Shown: positions 1 to 11,840 of the stretch, one piece after another
Numbering within the stretch: the stretch's first letter is position 1
Layout of the letters: every line of letters begins with the position of its first letter
Source of the DNA: Scleroderma bovista
Lineage: Eukaryota > Basidiomycota > Agaricomycetes > Boletales > Sclerodermataceae
Reading direction: 5' to 3'
DNA: 64,000 nucleotides
Assembly (NCBI GenBank): GCA_037178675.1
Contig: JAYMGJ010000542.1
Span: 31,996 to 95,995, forward strand
Position numbers and translations under genes: made by a program
Notes under the pieces: generated by a model
Seen by the model: the letters and a program-made list of their open reading frames with translations, nothing else
Told to the model about the DNA's origin: nothing
The model's database searches: none

Positions 1-46
1 TCAGTGAGCATTGACATGATATTAAGAAAATTGAGTGAGTAGGCAC

Positions 47-2459
47 TCACCGCTCAAGGAATTCGGTTGCAATTGTGCGCCGCCGGTTGTACTTTGATTG
101 CCACTTGCGGTTGGATCTGTGCATATACTCATACGGCCAATCTTTGAGGGGAATGTATAACTTTAGTTGTGGGTCACCTTCCAGCCAGTGTTGGACAACG
201 ATCCTCCACCCTTCCCTTGCTGGGGTTCTTGTCCTATGACCAGGCACATTGGGAATGACGATGAGACTTGGGCATTCAGAGTAACTACTTTCGGAAGTGA
301 CTGCTGGTAGCTGGGTGACCAGTAGTTGCACAGATGTGCAAGTGAATGAAAAGTGTCGTGGGCCAATGAAGTTTCTCTCAGGTACTGGGACAACCGGTGG
401 ACTCGGAGTGGGTACTAGGCTCATCGGGAGGGCACCATGCTCTGTCACACATGCACAGTCCACTGCTCAAAGTAAGAAATCAACATTGAAGAGAGGCAAA
501 TTCAAACAGCATACCTCTAGTACCAAAAGCCAGGGAATAATTGCCAATGCCCGTTGTACTAGGTAGCGGGCCCAAGCGTGTAATGATGGCTTCAGTGAGA
601 CCGCAGAGAGAATTTGTGACATTGCCCAGCATGTCTTCGATGTGCCCAACCTTGGTACACACAGTGGACATGGAGTTGTCCAAGGTTGCGACTGCATTGC
701 GGATCTCCCTCAAATCTGCAGTTACCAATGAATGGAAGGAACGAAGTTCCTCTCTTGAGGCCGGTGCTAGAAGAGCGCGGTCAGCAATGAGTGACATATC
801 GGCGTCACTTTGACGGGGACGCCACAATGCGTCACTATAATCGTGCTGGTAGTAATGTAGTTCGTCCAAAAGGTAACAGATCAGGGTGTAGTTCTCCAAG
901 TGCAATGGTAACAATGTCAAAAGAAAAAAAGACGAGAAAGGAAACTCGACACTCAACATGTTCCCCCTCTGCCCATCCGCCCCACCATCGAACCACATCC
1001 AAGTCCCATTTTTCTTCTCCATGTGCCTGGATGAACCGATATTGCGCTCCCCCCATTGGAAACAATGCGTCAAGAAATTGCCTTCAATACCACTGCCTGT
1101 CGTCGCTTCATTGATGTATTTCTGGATCTTATCATGCAATATTGGTTCACCAGGGTACACAGCTCCATTTGCACTAATTGCAGGGAAGATAAAGTCTCCA
1201 TCTGCCATCGGACAGCCAAGATGTGCATACTCTAGCCACCTCGTCCAAACGAGCAGCCAGACAAATGAGTCACAGGCCATCAAGTCGGGTCGTGGGTATA
1301 TCTTGTAATGATTACCTATGGCAGCAGCATTAGGACAGTAGCTGCATCAGATCTCAAGCAACTTACTTCATAGGTCTATTTCTCGGTTACCCTTGTCAGT
1401 CTTTTTTTGCCATCCTTTCCTATTCTTTAGATGGATCTCGTAATAAACTTCGTGATCACTATCGGTTAAGGTATCATCCGCTCCCTGTAGATATTTGAGA
1501 AGGACAAAGTCTGCCTGTGAGACATCCATTTGAATATCTTCGCGTTTGAGCTTCACAAACTCAAAGCACCTGCCAAAATTATTTGGTAAGCCAAGACAGA
1601 TCAATAGACATCTGAATTAATGTTGTACCTGCTCCAGATCATCCAAGCTGTGGAAGTAAAGGCAAGGAATTGAAGGTATTTCGTGATCTGCCTCTTTGCA
1701 CTGTCGCTGATGCCACATGTGCTGGGTAAAAGCCTTCCCGTAGTTAGCACAATGCTGAGGAAATTCAATGCGCTTCTGATTTCTGGACAAGTTGATTTTG
1801 TCCACACAAGAATCTTATCCATATGTTCTCTCTTCATCACGGATGAATGCACGCAGTCAGCTCCTTCAGCACCTATTTTGTGTTTGACTGCTGTCATGAT
1901 ATCCGCAACATCTGCTGAGTTTGCAGGGTTCCCTTCCCATCGCTGTCGTGCATCATTATGATGCCATTTATTACGGTAGGTGTCACCATCACTAATGACA
2001 TGGCCGCATTAATTCATTGAAGCATAAGGCAATTGAAACTCACGTGTTGTCCCACAGCTTTTTGTAGGCTGCATGCACACCTTCAACTGTGCTCTGACCC
2101 CACTCTTGGCCGAACCCTTTCAATGACAAGTACAAGGAGAGTGCCTTGGCAGAGAACCTATTTGGTATGTCTTCAAATGCATGTTTGAATTCTGGGTCCT
2201 TGAAGTCTTTGAGACTGCTGCCAGAAGCATCATTTCCACCACTAACAACACTCTGCAGCCACTCGCGCCCTCGACGGACATGTCCAGCATAAGCCTTCTT
2301 GGTCTGGTTGGACTGTAGGTGTGTGTCTTTGCCCTCCTATGAGATCTGCTTAACCTGTTCTAATGTTGAGCTCTCCGGTCCTTGTGTCTTCTTCTTGGAC
2401 TTGTTTGGAGACTTGGGAACCACAGGTTGTTTCTTGACAGATGCTTTTTGCCTCGTCAT
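47..2459 (-). pseudogene. Crypton-type tyrosine recombinase with GCR1_C-like tail, degenerate and cut by the window edge
   Basis: This was a tyrosine recombinase of the Crypton DNA-transposon type, which would catalyse excision and integration in the nucleus. I start it at the ATG at 2459, before a basic Lys/Ser-rich leader. Following exons read AGHVRRGREWL, then PNRFSAKALSLYLSLKGF, then MKREHMDKILVWTKS, then CFEFVKLK with NRKGWQKK, then a catalytic region near 840-1100 with THCF, GGAQYRF and RWWGGWAEGEH. CYLLDEL near 850 carries the likely nucleophilic Tyr. The 47-463 exon has IVIPNVP, GWRIVVQHW, PLKDWP and IATEFLE, the GCR1_C-like DNA-binding end seen in Cryptons. It is broken: there is an in-frame TAG at 2339-2337, a one-base deletion in the G-run near 1050-1056, and the HxxR box reads HCFQ. 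The last exon ends at a plausible donor (GGTGAGT, about 47), so the gene probably continues to the left. The family call is firm and inactivity is very likely. Confidence 0.82.
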
Positions 2460-2757
2460 ATGTCCGTTACATGTAGTTTGAGTGTTCAGGTAGCCAGGGG
2501 GTTTGCAGTACTGGGAATAGTCAAGAGATGGTTCACACTATTTGAAATGCGAGTACGACACAAAGTCTGACATCAAACAAGGTCAAGAAAAATCTAGCGT
2601 GATACAGATCTTCGTCAAGTCTACTATTGCTATGATGATTTAAGACCCTCCTGACAACTTTTCAATCCAAAACTATGAGATCCACGATGCTATCCTTCTC
2701 ATATATAATTCCAACTTCATTTTCTTTCTCGAGAGGCATTGGTGCCTGCAGGTGAGA

Positions 2758-4338
2758 TTAGCAAGTTTCCATCTGCACGATATCGAGGCCACGTACCAAC
2801 ACCATCTTATGACCAGTGACTCGAGAGCCCTGTGATAAATGGGGTGCACCATAGTCAACCACACAGGCTGGTATTTCCATAGCGTGAATGCGCCGGGCTG
2901 CAATTAGAGGTTTTTGAGCTGTGCCAACATGTCCTGAAATGCCAAACATGGTCACTGCATGAAGCGATACATTCCGAACAGACACATTGTACACAGTAAG
3001 CGGCTGAGCAGGTGTTGACTTCTGATGTGAGGTTACAATGTGAAGATCGGCAGGTGAAAACATAAAGGCCATGTTACGTGGTTGAGGGAGCTTGATGGAA
3101 ACATCAGCTGACTTTCTTGTAACGACATTGGTAGCTTACCTGACAGAGCGTGCGAACGACTACAGCAGTCCAAACACCACTCAAATTTTTGAGGACCACT
3201 TCTGCAGACCAAGAAAAATGCTGTACACAGAATCGGCTGATAGCTGTCAGATCAGGTTGACGACATGTCCCCAAGTCAGAAAGGTCAGGCTCATCCTTCG
3301 ACCATGAGGTCAAAGGGGACAAATAGCCTGCAATGATAACAGGATCAGGGAAGTCAGTCATGCCCTGAATGACATGAGCAAGGTCACAATATTTGCGCTG
3401 CAAGATTCCAAGGGGATCCGAGGTAAGAACCCTACACAACTCCTTCTGCCAATCGACAAGGAACGTTGCAACAAATTCAAGTAAGGGAAGTGTGTTTGCA
3501 GCATGTAAGAGCGTGTCACCTAGCCCATACTGGGCAAGCCTGTGTGCAATACCAATACCACATCCTTGAATACCATCCTGTCAAAGCTGTGTCAGTGAAT
3601 AATGATCAGGACACCAACAACATACACTGTGGTCACCGCAACTCATAAGTGCAATAAGAAGTAACCCACCAAACCAGTAAATTGATTTACCTCCAAATAA
3701 CACATGATGCACCAAACACGAGCATGTCACTGTCATCTGACACAATGGCATCAATGGTGCTGAGGGCATTGAGCTTGGCAAGCTCTGCCTTAGCTTCACC
3801 AGGGGCCTCAGAAGGATATCAGCACTTGCAGCAGCTGTTGCGGCAATGAACGTACCTCGTGCCAGGTAAATCCGAAGGCGGAAAGTAGTTCTTGAAAGTG
3901 TCATGTAAGGAAATGAGGTACACTCTTGTACTTTCCGCATGCCCGTCTTGGCATTTGTGGTCCATCGAAGACAAAGTGGGCATGGAGTAACATCTGTGAG
4001 ATGGTGACAAGGTGATAAAATATGGTTTGGATCTCAGGGGATTCACCAGTGCTCGCATTGTTATCATCACAAGCGGTATGCATCCAGAGGCTATGTAGAT
4101 CATTGTAAGTCAGTTTGTGTGTCCTGGATGCAATTCAGCATGCACCTTACCTTGCATTAAATCCAACACGCATGAGCTGCGGGGCATCCCCTGTATTGAG
4201 TGGGCGAAAGCCCTCACTAACAACAAACTCGTCCAGTGCACATCGACTCGCAGCAGGTGCAACAACCTGGAAGCATTAGTTGACTCTCAACACAAGTCAG
4301 CATGGTTGACTTACCATCCATAATCTGTCAATTCCCAT
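2758..4338 (-). pseudogene. GEN1/Yen1-like FEN1/XPG-family structure-specific nuclease, degenerate
   Basis: Family members are Mg2+-dependent nucleases that cut flaps or Holliday junctions. I start at the ATG at 4338: exon 1 reads MGIDRLWM and ends at GTAAGT at 4314, and exon 2 continues VVAPAASR, matching the usual MGIxGLWxxxxPA start. The N-domain runs through VGFNASLWMH and HFVFDGPQMP (about 3990). The I-domain near 3730-3830 reads EAPGEAKAELAKLN then SDDSDMLVFGA. A helix-two-turn-helix region reads GIQGCGIGIAHRLAQYG (about 3530-3580), followed by DWQKELC, PLTSWS and LCQ; a last exon (2758-3072) resembles the chromo-like C-terminal part. Damage: an in-frame TGA at 3903-3901, the first catalytic Asp replaced by Asn (FNAS for IDAS), and the second Glu of GEAEA replaced by Lys. 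The gene begins only 80 bp after the PRP8 fragment ends and is in line with the Crypton gene on the same strand. The family is firm; the 3' end is not defined. Confidence 0.78.
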
Positions 4339-4417
4339 GGTGCTCATATTGAAAAGGCTTGAGGGGGTGGATGCACACGTGCTGTGATTTGTAATCAGGG
4401 GCTGTGAGGTGACCTGA

Positions 4418-7400
4418 CTAGCCAGGTACCATGAGGGAATATGAGGATAGCAAGACGGGGCCTGGCGTGAACAAGGCAGTAATACATATCGACGATGGAC
4501 TGCATTCAGAGTGCTCAGCCATCACCTTGGCATGTGTTGTAACATCGGTAGGTGAGAGGTGGTTAAGCTCGAGCACCTGAGTCTTGATCCACCCAAGAGG
4601 ATCAAGGTCTTTTAGTAAGAAGTCATCCCTGGGAAGCTGCAAGGGAGGTTCAACAGTGTTGTTGCTTCTGCGCTGAGGTGGCCAAGCTATTGCCTTAATT
4701 TCCTTGATGTGTTTGTTATCAGGGGGGAGGGGGGGACTCTGTACAGGAATGCAGCCACCTGGGTCCAAAGGTCTGCAGTGGGAATGAAGGCATGCAGAAC
4801 GTTCTTCAGCAGGACATATATGTAAGATCCAGTGTCATCCTTCACGTCACCATTAGACATGTAGATGTGCTGTAGGCGAAGAGAGAGATGTGTAGAGGAG
4901 ATTTCATGGACACGCCAGTTCGACTTGCTGCTGAAGACCTGTTGTTCGTAATTAGTAGTTGTCACAGTCTGTATGGTGTCACCGTGGATGTTAGTCGTTT
5001 GGCTATGGAAAGGCATTAGCTTTACTCAAAGATGTGGCGTGCATCAACTTACGTCTGAATGGCGGTGACCTGGCCCTGTGCCTCAGTGCTCTTCTCAAGT
5101 TCTGCCAATTGCTGTTGTTGCACCAAGGGTGCAACAATGAAACAAGACATATAAATAGCAATTCTTGTCCATTAAATAGGGAGTTATGAGGCCAGGTGGT
5201 GACACCACTGTACACATATCTGGCTTCTTTCATCGAGAAGAAAACCTGCTCTAGATGCAACTGACAAGTGAGAGATGTATATGTACAATATTACCATACT
5301 GCTGGGGAGGCGAAGGGCAAACATCTTGCTTTTGGTTGGTGGTGCATGAATGTGTTTTGATAGCTTCGAGTACCCCGGTGATGTGGAACCAACACGATCT
5401 TGGCGGAAAGATCCTTGATGCCGACTGGGGTGGGGGGTGACACAGATGAGGCGGGTGACAATGTAGATTATGAGGGTGAGTTGAATGAGGGCAGTGAAGG
5501 CGCGTACTGTGCATTGGGTGGAGAGTACCATTGCTCATTGGACGGCGACGGGTGAGGCCACAGGTGGGGGCAGCAAATGGTATGACAGCAGGTGGTGGGG
5601 TGGACTTCTTCATTGGCAGAGGAATATAAGTGGGATATGGCCAGGGCCCGCAAAATCCTTGTGTACCATGTCTTCGAATTCCTTCAACATCACCAGGTCG
5701 ACATTCAGCTCCCCCTCCAAATACTGGCACATCTCTCTCTCCATCTGATTTATCTCCCTCAGCTGGAACATCCCCTGGGCAACGATTGATGCAGATGACC
5801 TGAAAGATGATGTCATGAATCTCACTGGCAGTTAGTGAAGCGATATTGACGTTGTTGCGCTTTGCCAAAATCCTTTGTACACTGTCAATATGAGTGTTGC
5901 ATGCTAAAGATGAACCAACTCACAGCCAAGATGAGATCCTTCACTGCAACCTCGACCTTGATCCACTCCCCGTCAGAAAGCGATGGCCACACAAAGTGAG
6001 GCTTTGTGATCACGTTCTTATCTGGGTGCAAGATAACCTTGGCCTTTTCATTGTTGACGTGTAAACCGCGAAGTAATAGGATGAGACGAGAGAATGCAGT
6101 ATGGCTGGAGATAGACTTTAGCCCATCATTGTACAGACTGAATAGAACCATCTGAGGTTGTGTGGCATGCTACAAGAACCAACTTAGAAAGACGGCACCA
6201 GGGTTGGTAATGGAGCACCTACCAGAATTAGGTCACCGAACTTCTCCATCTAGATCCAAGCTTGGAACGGGAGTTGAAGCTTGCTACCCTTGATGATGAT
6301 GTTGGGGAAGTCGAGCAAGTGGACCTCAAGGGGATCTACATATTCGTTTCGAATGGTTACATGGAGAATGATGAAACACGTTAAGCATGAAATGTACCCA
6401 ACATGCCCTTGTGAGTCACAATGACCTGCTTAGGCTGCTCTTTGATGGGCAACGAGCAGACCAAGGCAGCAACTTCTTCGGCGGTCTTCCATTTTGCGAA
6501 CTGTCCAAGATGCTTCTGGCTCGCCCAGACGCTAGCATGGCCTTCAAAAACAATTGGCCAGATCTCGGGTTAAATATGAAGATAGCGCCATCTGAAAAAA
6601 GTATTTAAAACCTTTAACACAATAATTCCTACTAGGCAGAGCACCTACTGATAGGCTTGGTGGTCAAGTTACCCTCAAATGTCTTGTGGATGGTGACACG
6701 GTAGACATTGGTGTCGTCCACGAACCCTATGAGTTGATTAGTATCCAGTTGATATTGTACATATATATATGGACTGAGGCGCTTACATTTGATCTGATTG
6801 AAGAACAGTTTGGAGTAGTTCTGGCTATTCAGGTATGGTTCCGTTGGCTCTGAAGAAGGCAGCTGGAGACCCTTCCCGATGCGCCCTCACAAAACATGAC
6901 AAGCAGGGTTTGCCTTCATAATTTTCGTCATGGCTTGTTGGACCAAAGGCTTCATGCCAGCGAACCAGTTGCAATATGCTGACCAGAGGTTGTATGCGAG
7001 ATCCATGCCAACCATGGAACCTGTAGGGGATGGGTACGATACCTGACAGGGAAGATAGAGAGTCAGTAGATAAGATATGAGAACAAATCTGTACGCATAC
7101 ATAGCCTAAGAACTTCATGCGTGTATATCGCTCAATATCATGTGAGTCGAAGTCACCCCAACAGAGCTGGACATCGATCCAGTATTTGTTACTCATTGTA
7201 CCATCCAGAACATCTTTATTCTGGTACAGGAAATTCACATCAGCTCAATTTGAGAAAACTGCAGGCAAAGGAAAGAACATACATTAGTGACCAAGGAAGG
7301 TCAGTTTATATTACACTTGTAGGCCGAGAATAACAAGATGTCCACACAGGACACGTTCATTTTGTAACTCTTTAGAGGGTGGATCATTTATTTTTTGGAC

Positions 7401-8480
7401 CGTCTCGATCTGCAAAGGCTCAAGTTCTTGATCAAATGCTTGACAAGCCTATGACAATGCTCTCGTAAACTATGGATATCGCTCAGAGAGAGAACTCACA
7501 CTTATATGCTAAGAATTGACTTACTTTTCTGCCACAAATGGGCCCAGAAGATCTGGATCAAGCTGATCCTGAGGGTAGGGATCTTGTCGTGCATGAATGT
7601 ATCAGTCAAGTCAAGTTATACCTGGAAACCGACGTAGACGTTCACTCAATTGATCGTCAGGCTCCACCACAGCGTGAAATGGTGGTTAGGAATTTGGTTG
7701 AGACCCAAACGTTGTGCATTGGGGAGTTTTTTGTATTGCATAGACTCATCAAAACTGCATGCCTTCTCCCAGAAGAGATCCTCCCATGTCGGGAAGTATG
7801 TTCCCTTGAATGCATGCTCCAAGATACCTTCCACACCACCCAACACAGCAATGGCATCAACACGATAGTTGCTGAGCTGCCACAGTTTACCGTCATGACG
7901 TTGCGACGTCCACCAGAATGAGTTACTGTGATCAACTTTGGTCAAACAGCCACAAAACAGGTAAGATAGTAGACTCACTGTTCAGGTAGCTGGTACTGTT
8001 TCCAGTCTGTGCACACACGCCAGCCGCGATCATAAGCAAGACTAAAGAACTCATTAGTCGAGGATCACAACAAAGAACCCGAATAGACTTACGTGTGACG
8101 ATCCTTCTGGGAAAGAGATTGATACGTGGATATGTGGGATACCCTCCACCCCAACTGTCCTCTAGATCCTCAAGAGTAGGATACTAGTTTTGCACATTCA
8201 CCTCCTTATGTTACATCAAGTACTACTCTGACAACCATGAGCAGAGTCCAAGAGGAGCATCCCGATGCGGAAGTGAGCAACCATGAAACAAAACCATGAG
8301 TAATCGCCAGGGATTAAAAGAGTGAAACTCACCTCCAATGCTTGTTCACTTTGACTGCCACCGTAAGTCACTCTGGGGGATAAGAACGTGGCCCATAGAC
8401 AACATCCCAAGACTGCATTAACCACCCAATTCCTTCGGCATGTAGAAGACAACTGGTGGGAAACATGATGCTTGATATCC
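4418..8480 (-). pseudogene. PRP8: PRP8 (spliceosomal U5 factor) C-terminal fragment, introns retained
   Basis: PRP8 is the central scaffold of the U5 snRNP. This piece covers only its C-terminal part in the right order: VVFYMPKELGG (about 8430), TLEDLEDSW then RGWRVCTDWKQYQ (about 8000-8170), [22 protein letters not shown] and [14 protein letters not shown] (7650-7920), [22 protein letters not shown] (7100-7200), the RNase H-like region, [19 protein letters not shown] (about 6080), VNIASLTASEIHDIIF (about 5810-5850), QQQQLAELEKS (about 5100), SNWRVHEISSTHLSLRLQHIY (about 4890), and the Jab/MPN domain with PLGWIKTQ and LSPTDVTTHAK. Introns lie between these blocks, so it arose by DNA duplication and not from cDNA. 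It lacks the large N-terminal part and the last residues after FTPGPVLLSSYSLMVPG. Block 5140-5803 is foreign cyclin sequence. The fragment identity is very secure; expression is doubtful. Confidence 0.88.
5140..5803 (-). pseudogene. Cyclin gene fragment inserted inside the PRP8 fragment
   Basis: The reading IVAQGMFQLREINQMEREM then CQYLEGELNVDLVMLKEFE and HKDFAGPG (about 5640-5800) matches the C-terminal end of the cyclin box in fungal Pho80/Pcl-like cyclins, followed by the Pro/His-rich tail usual for agaricomycete versions. The preceding cyclin helices are missing, so it cannot act as a cyclin. The fragment sits between PRP8 codons for HDIIFQ and for PLVQQQQLAELEK. A related, longer copy is at 21057-21910, with its mirror at 52658-53489. 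Boundaries are good to perhaps 10 bases on the PRP8 side. Whether the tail is translated is unknown. Confidence 0.65.
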
Positions 8481-9349
8481 CATGATAAAATGCCATCAGC
8501 TCAATCAATGCAGTATAGAATGAGGGAAGGCCCTCCTGTCACCTTGAACTGGTCAGCTGCGATCTGGAAATAGCAACGGATGAGTCCACGAACGTTAGCA
8601 CAATGGTTTGCAGGGGGAGAGGGTAGAGGAAAGGACTCAATGATGGATCAATGAGGCACGGAGGCACTACAAGGCCTCATGGTGATGCATTGACATAAAT
8701 GGTCAAATGTGAACCCACAACCCTCGTGGTTCAACTGGTTCGAGCAGTAAATCTAGTAAAGTGCTGGCAAGGGGAGTAAAGTCAGTGTAAAGTAGAGTAA
8801 AGCAGTAAATTTACGGTGAGATTTACACAGAGGTGTAAATATGAACTGTAAAACTTGATCCTGTTGCCGACAGGCTGGGAGGATGGTGAGCGCTGACAAC
8901 GCCCAGATGACGGCATTTCATCACTTGGAATGATGAAAAAGTTCTGCACCCAACTTGGTCATAGTACCTACCTGTCACCCAGAACTTAGAAGCAACTTGC
9001 TGGTATGTTGTCATAGTTGTTGCTGTACAACAGACGGTTATTATGCTGTTCATATGAAATCCAATGGCTAGTACACAGCTCATAAGCCACTACTAACTAG
9101 GTCGAAAAGCATGCATTGTACACCGGTGTAAGGGCTCAACGCTCATTGTTCATGCCGTCAGTGCATGCCCGCCCATGAGGTACACAGTGCCGTCACTCCA
9201 GCGGAACATTTCGCTTGATGTCGCGGCACCTCACATAATCCTGCTCCCGACGTCTGCTAAAGCACTGCCTTCCAATCACTGGGTTCCAGCGCTGAGACCC
9301 CATCCCAGGAATTTACAGTGTCCCTCTACAAATTTTTCCAGATAAACTG
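8481..9349. other. Non-coding stretch with an AGTAAA-rich cluster
   Basis: I see no gene here. Between about 8746 and 8840 the string GTAAA recurs six or more times (for example at 8762-8812) and appears inverted as TTTAC nearby, giving a small imperfect inverted cluster. The rest is unique sequence without recognisable motifs. Confidence 0.5.
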
Positions 9350-9673
9350 ACATATCACACAACACATAACATCTACTGACCTAGAAATGCTACCAACAGC
9401 CTACTAATATCACATAATGCTTATACTCAGCTGTTCCTGACATGCTTAGAGGCACAAATCATTTGAACCAAGAACATGTTGTTCCTGTCCATATACACTG
9501 CAGCTTTGCACCTGCAGTACTGATATGATGTAGCACATTTCCGCATTTTTCAAACCTTGAATGATTTGTGCCTCTAAGCATGTCAGGAACAGCTGAGCAT
9601 AAGCATTATGTGATATTAGTAGGCTGTTGGTAGCATTTCTAGGTCAGTAGATGTTATGTGTTGTGTGATATGT
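9350..9673. repeat. Long hairpin with 114-bp arms (MITE-like foldback)
   Basis: Bases 9350-9463 and 9560-9673 are reverse complements with essentially one mismatch (TATACTCAG against TATGCTCAG). They are separated by a 96-base spacer. There is no coding capacity. Flanking sequence shows no clear target-site duplication, so the class (MITE, foldback element or local inverted duplication) is open. Confidence 0.85.
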
Positions 9674-10417
9674 AATGTTTTTGCATATCTCCGCATTTTG
9701 TGGGGTATTTTCCCACGCCTTCTGTATGTTATTGTGCCCTTCCCTCCCCCACATCAAGTGGTATTGACTTGAGTAAATTGTATCCACTACTGTATGGTAT
9801 CCCCCAGCTTTTGAGATAGTCATATTGTGCATACCTGATCTGGAGGATCATACAGCACCTATTGTTATGAAAGTGCTGTTTTCTATGCTGCTCCTCTTGG
9901 AGTGGTCAGCTGCTCACTAGATTGTATTGGGACTTTGGTATAGCATAGTAATACCACTGGAGACCATCCAGTAGCCACCATACCTCCTAGTAATTGCCTG
10001 CCATGGTGATATGTTTGCAAAGGAAAAACATAAAACATCGCACCAGGACATGGATCCCATGCTGTGGACTGTAAATATGTTGTAGGTACATATATCCCCT
10101 GTATGGGGATGCATTCTTTAAGCTGATATGTTGAATGTATCAAAAATGCGAACATTTTTGGTGTTTTTAAGCCTGCACTACTCTCTGGGGATACAGAGCC
10201 CCTTGCACATTTAGATGAGGGTCCAATGGTGATCCTATAGGGTAATATGGGATACAGAATCATTTTTACAGTACATTTGGACCAGGAAGCACAGAAGGGG
10301 AAGAAAAGTACCAGAACAAAGGTGGGAATATTTGAAGTCAACTATTGACCAAATATGGTAATGTTTGAGTAGTGGCGCTTGGAGAGCTTATGTAATCAAG
10401 TGTTGACACTACTGAAT
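9674..10417. other. Non-coding stretch; unsupported 152-codon frame
   Basis: A minus-strand open frame spans 9883-10341, but its translation shows no motif I recognise and its composition is not clearly coding. I treat the whole stretch as intergenic. Confidence 0.4.
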
Positions 10418-10434
10418 TTAGTTAATGAAAATTA

Positions 10435-11150
10435 CACAATGTTGGTAATCAACTCCAATACACAAACACTACACTACATTTCCTAATCAATAGTCCGCAT
10501 TTTTGGTAATCAACACTAAACAATAATGGCTAATCAGAAGTCCGCACTTTTGGTAATCAACACTACACAACATTGGGTAATCAACACTACAGATTTTGGG
10601 TGGTGCACTACAACAATACTACACAATAATGGCTAATCAACAGTCCGCATTTTTGGTAATGAACACTATCACATCAACACTACACAACATTAGGTAATCA
10701 GTACTACACATTTTTGGTAGTACACTACAACAACACCACACAATATTGGTTGATCAATAGTCCGCATTTTTGGTAATCAGCACTACCACACCAAGAGTAC
10801 CCAACATTAGGTAATCAATACTACACATTTTTGGTAGTACACTACAACAACAACACTACACAACATTGGCCAATCAATAGTCTGCATTTTTTGTAATCAG
10901 CACTACCCCACCAAGAGTACCCAACATTAGGTAATCAATACTACACATTTTTGGTAGTACACTACAACAACAACACTACACAACATTGGCTAATCAATAG
11001 TCCGCATTTTTGGTAATCAGCACTACCACACCAATAGAACACAACATTAGATAATCCAAGCTGCACATCTTTGGTAGTCAACACTATCACACCAACAGTA
11101 CACAATATTGCCTAATCAATGGTCCACATTTTTGGTGGTCAGCACAGTAA
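10435..11150. repeat. Tandem array A: degenerate TAATCAACACTACACAACATTGG units
   Basis: Short blocks of the types GGTAATCAACACTAC, ACACAACATTGG, TAATCAATAGTCCGCATTTTTGG and TACACTACAACAACA alternate through the region. At least two higher-order units of about 125 bp (near 10790-11030) are almost identical. The motif CACTAC occurs many times. There is no coding capacity. It lies at the outer end of the repeat arm, where CACTA-type elements often carry subterminal repeats. Confidence 0.85.
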
Positions 11151-11159
11151 TTTAATTCT

Positions 11160-11840
11160 GCAATGTGTATCAATTTTGGGTCTGACCCAGTTTTGCAATG
11201 GTTGACAACTTTTTTGCTCAACAGGCCTGACCCAGTTTTGCAGTACTTGACAACTTTTTTTCTCAACAGGCCTGACCCAGTTCTGCAATGTCAGCCTGAC
11301 CCAGTTTTGCAATGCTTGACAACTTTTTCCTCAACAGGCCTGACCCAGTTCTGCAATGTCAGCCTGACTCAGTTTTGCAATGCTTGACAACTTTTTTTCT
11401 CAACAGGCCTGATCCAGTTCTGCAATGTATATACAATGTCAGCCTGACCCAGTTTTGCAATGCTTGACAATTTTTTCCTCAAAAGACCTGACCCAATTCT
11501 GCCATGTCAGCCTGACCCAGTTTTGCAGTAATTGACAACTTTTTTCTCAACAGGCCTGACCCAGTTTTGCAATGTATCTACAACATCGGCCAGTCCCAGC
11601 TTTGCAACACTTGTCAATTTTTTTGTTCAACAGGCCTGACCCAGTTTTACAATGCTCCCACCAGTCCCAGTTCTGCAATTTTTATCAAACATCAGCCCAT
11701 CCCAGTTTTGCAGTGATTAATGTCCCTCAGGCCTGTACCAGATTTGCAATAATAGAAAACATTGGCCTGGCCCAGTTTTGCGAGCATCGGCCGGCGTTGG
11801 CTAGTCCCACCTTTACAGGCAAATGTACATGTCCAATGAC
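11160..11840. repeat. Tandem array B: GCCTGACCCAGTTTTGCAATG units
   Basis: A unit containing CCTGACCCAGTTTTGCAATG, then TTGACAACTTTTTT and CTCAACAG, is repeated about ten times with variable spacing (roughly 30-60 bp). Copies become more diverged toward 11840. Open frames across it are by-products of the periodicity. Confidence 0.88.

Noticed and set aside
8700..8760. tRNA-like GGTTCGAGC string
   Set aside because: It forms no T-stem, and no A-box lies at the right distance.
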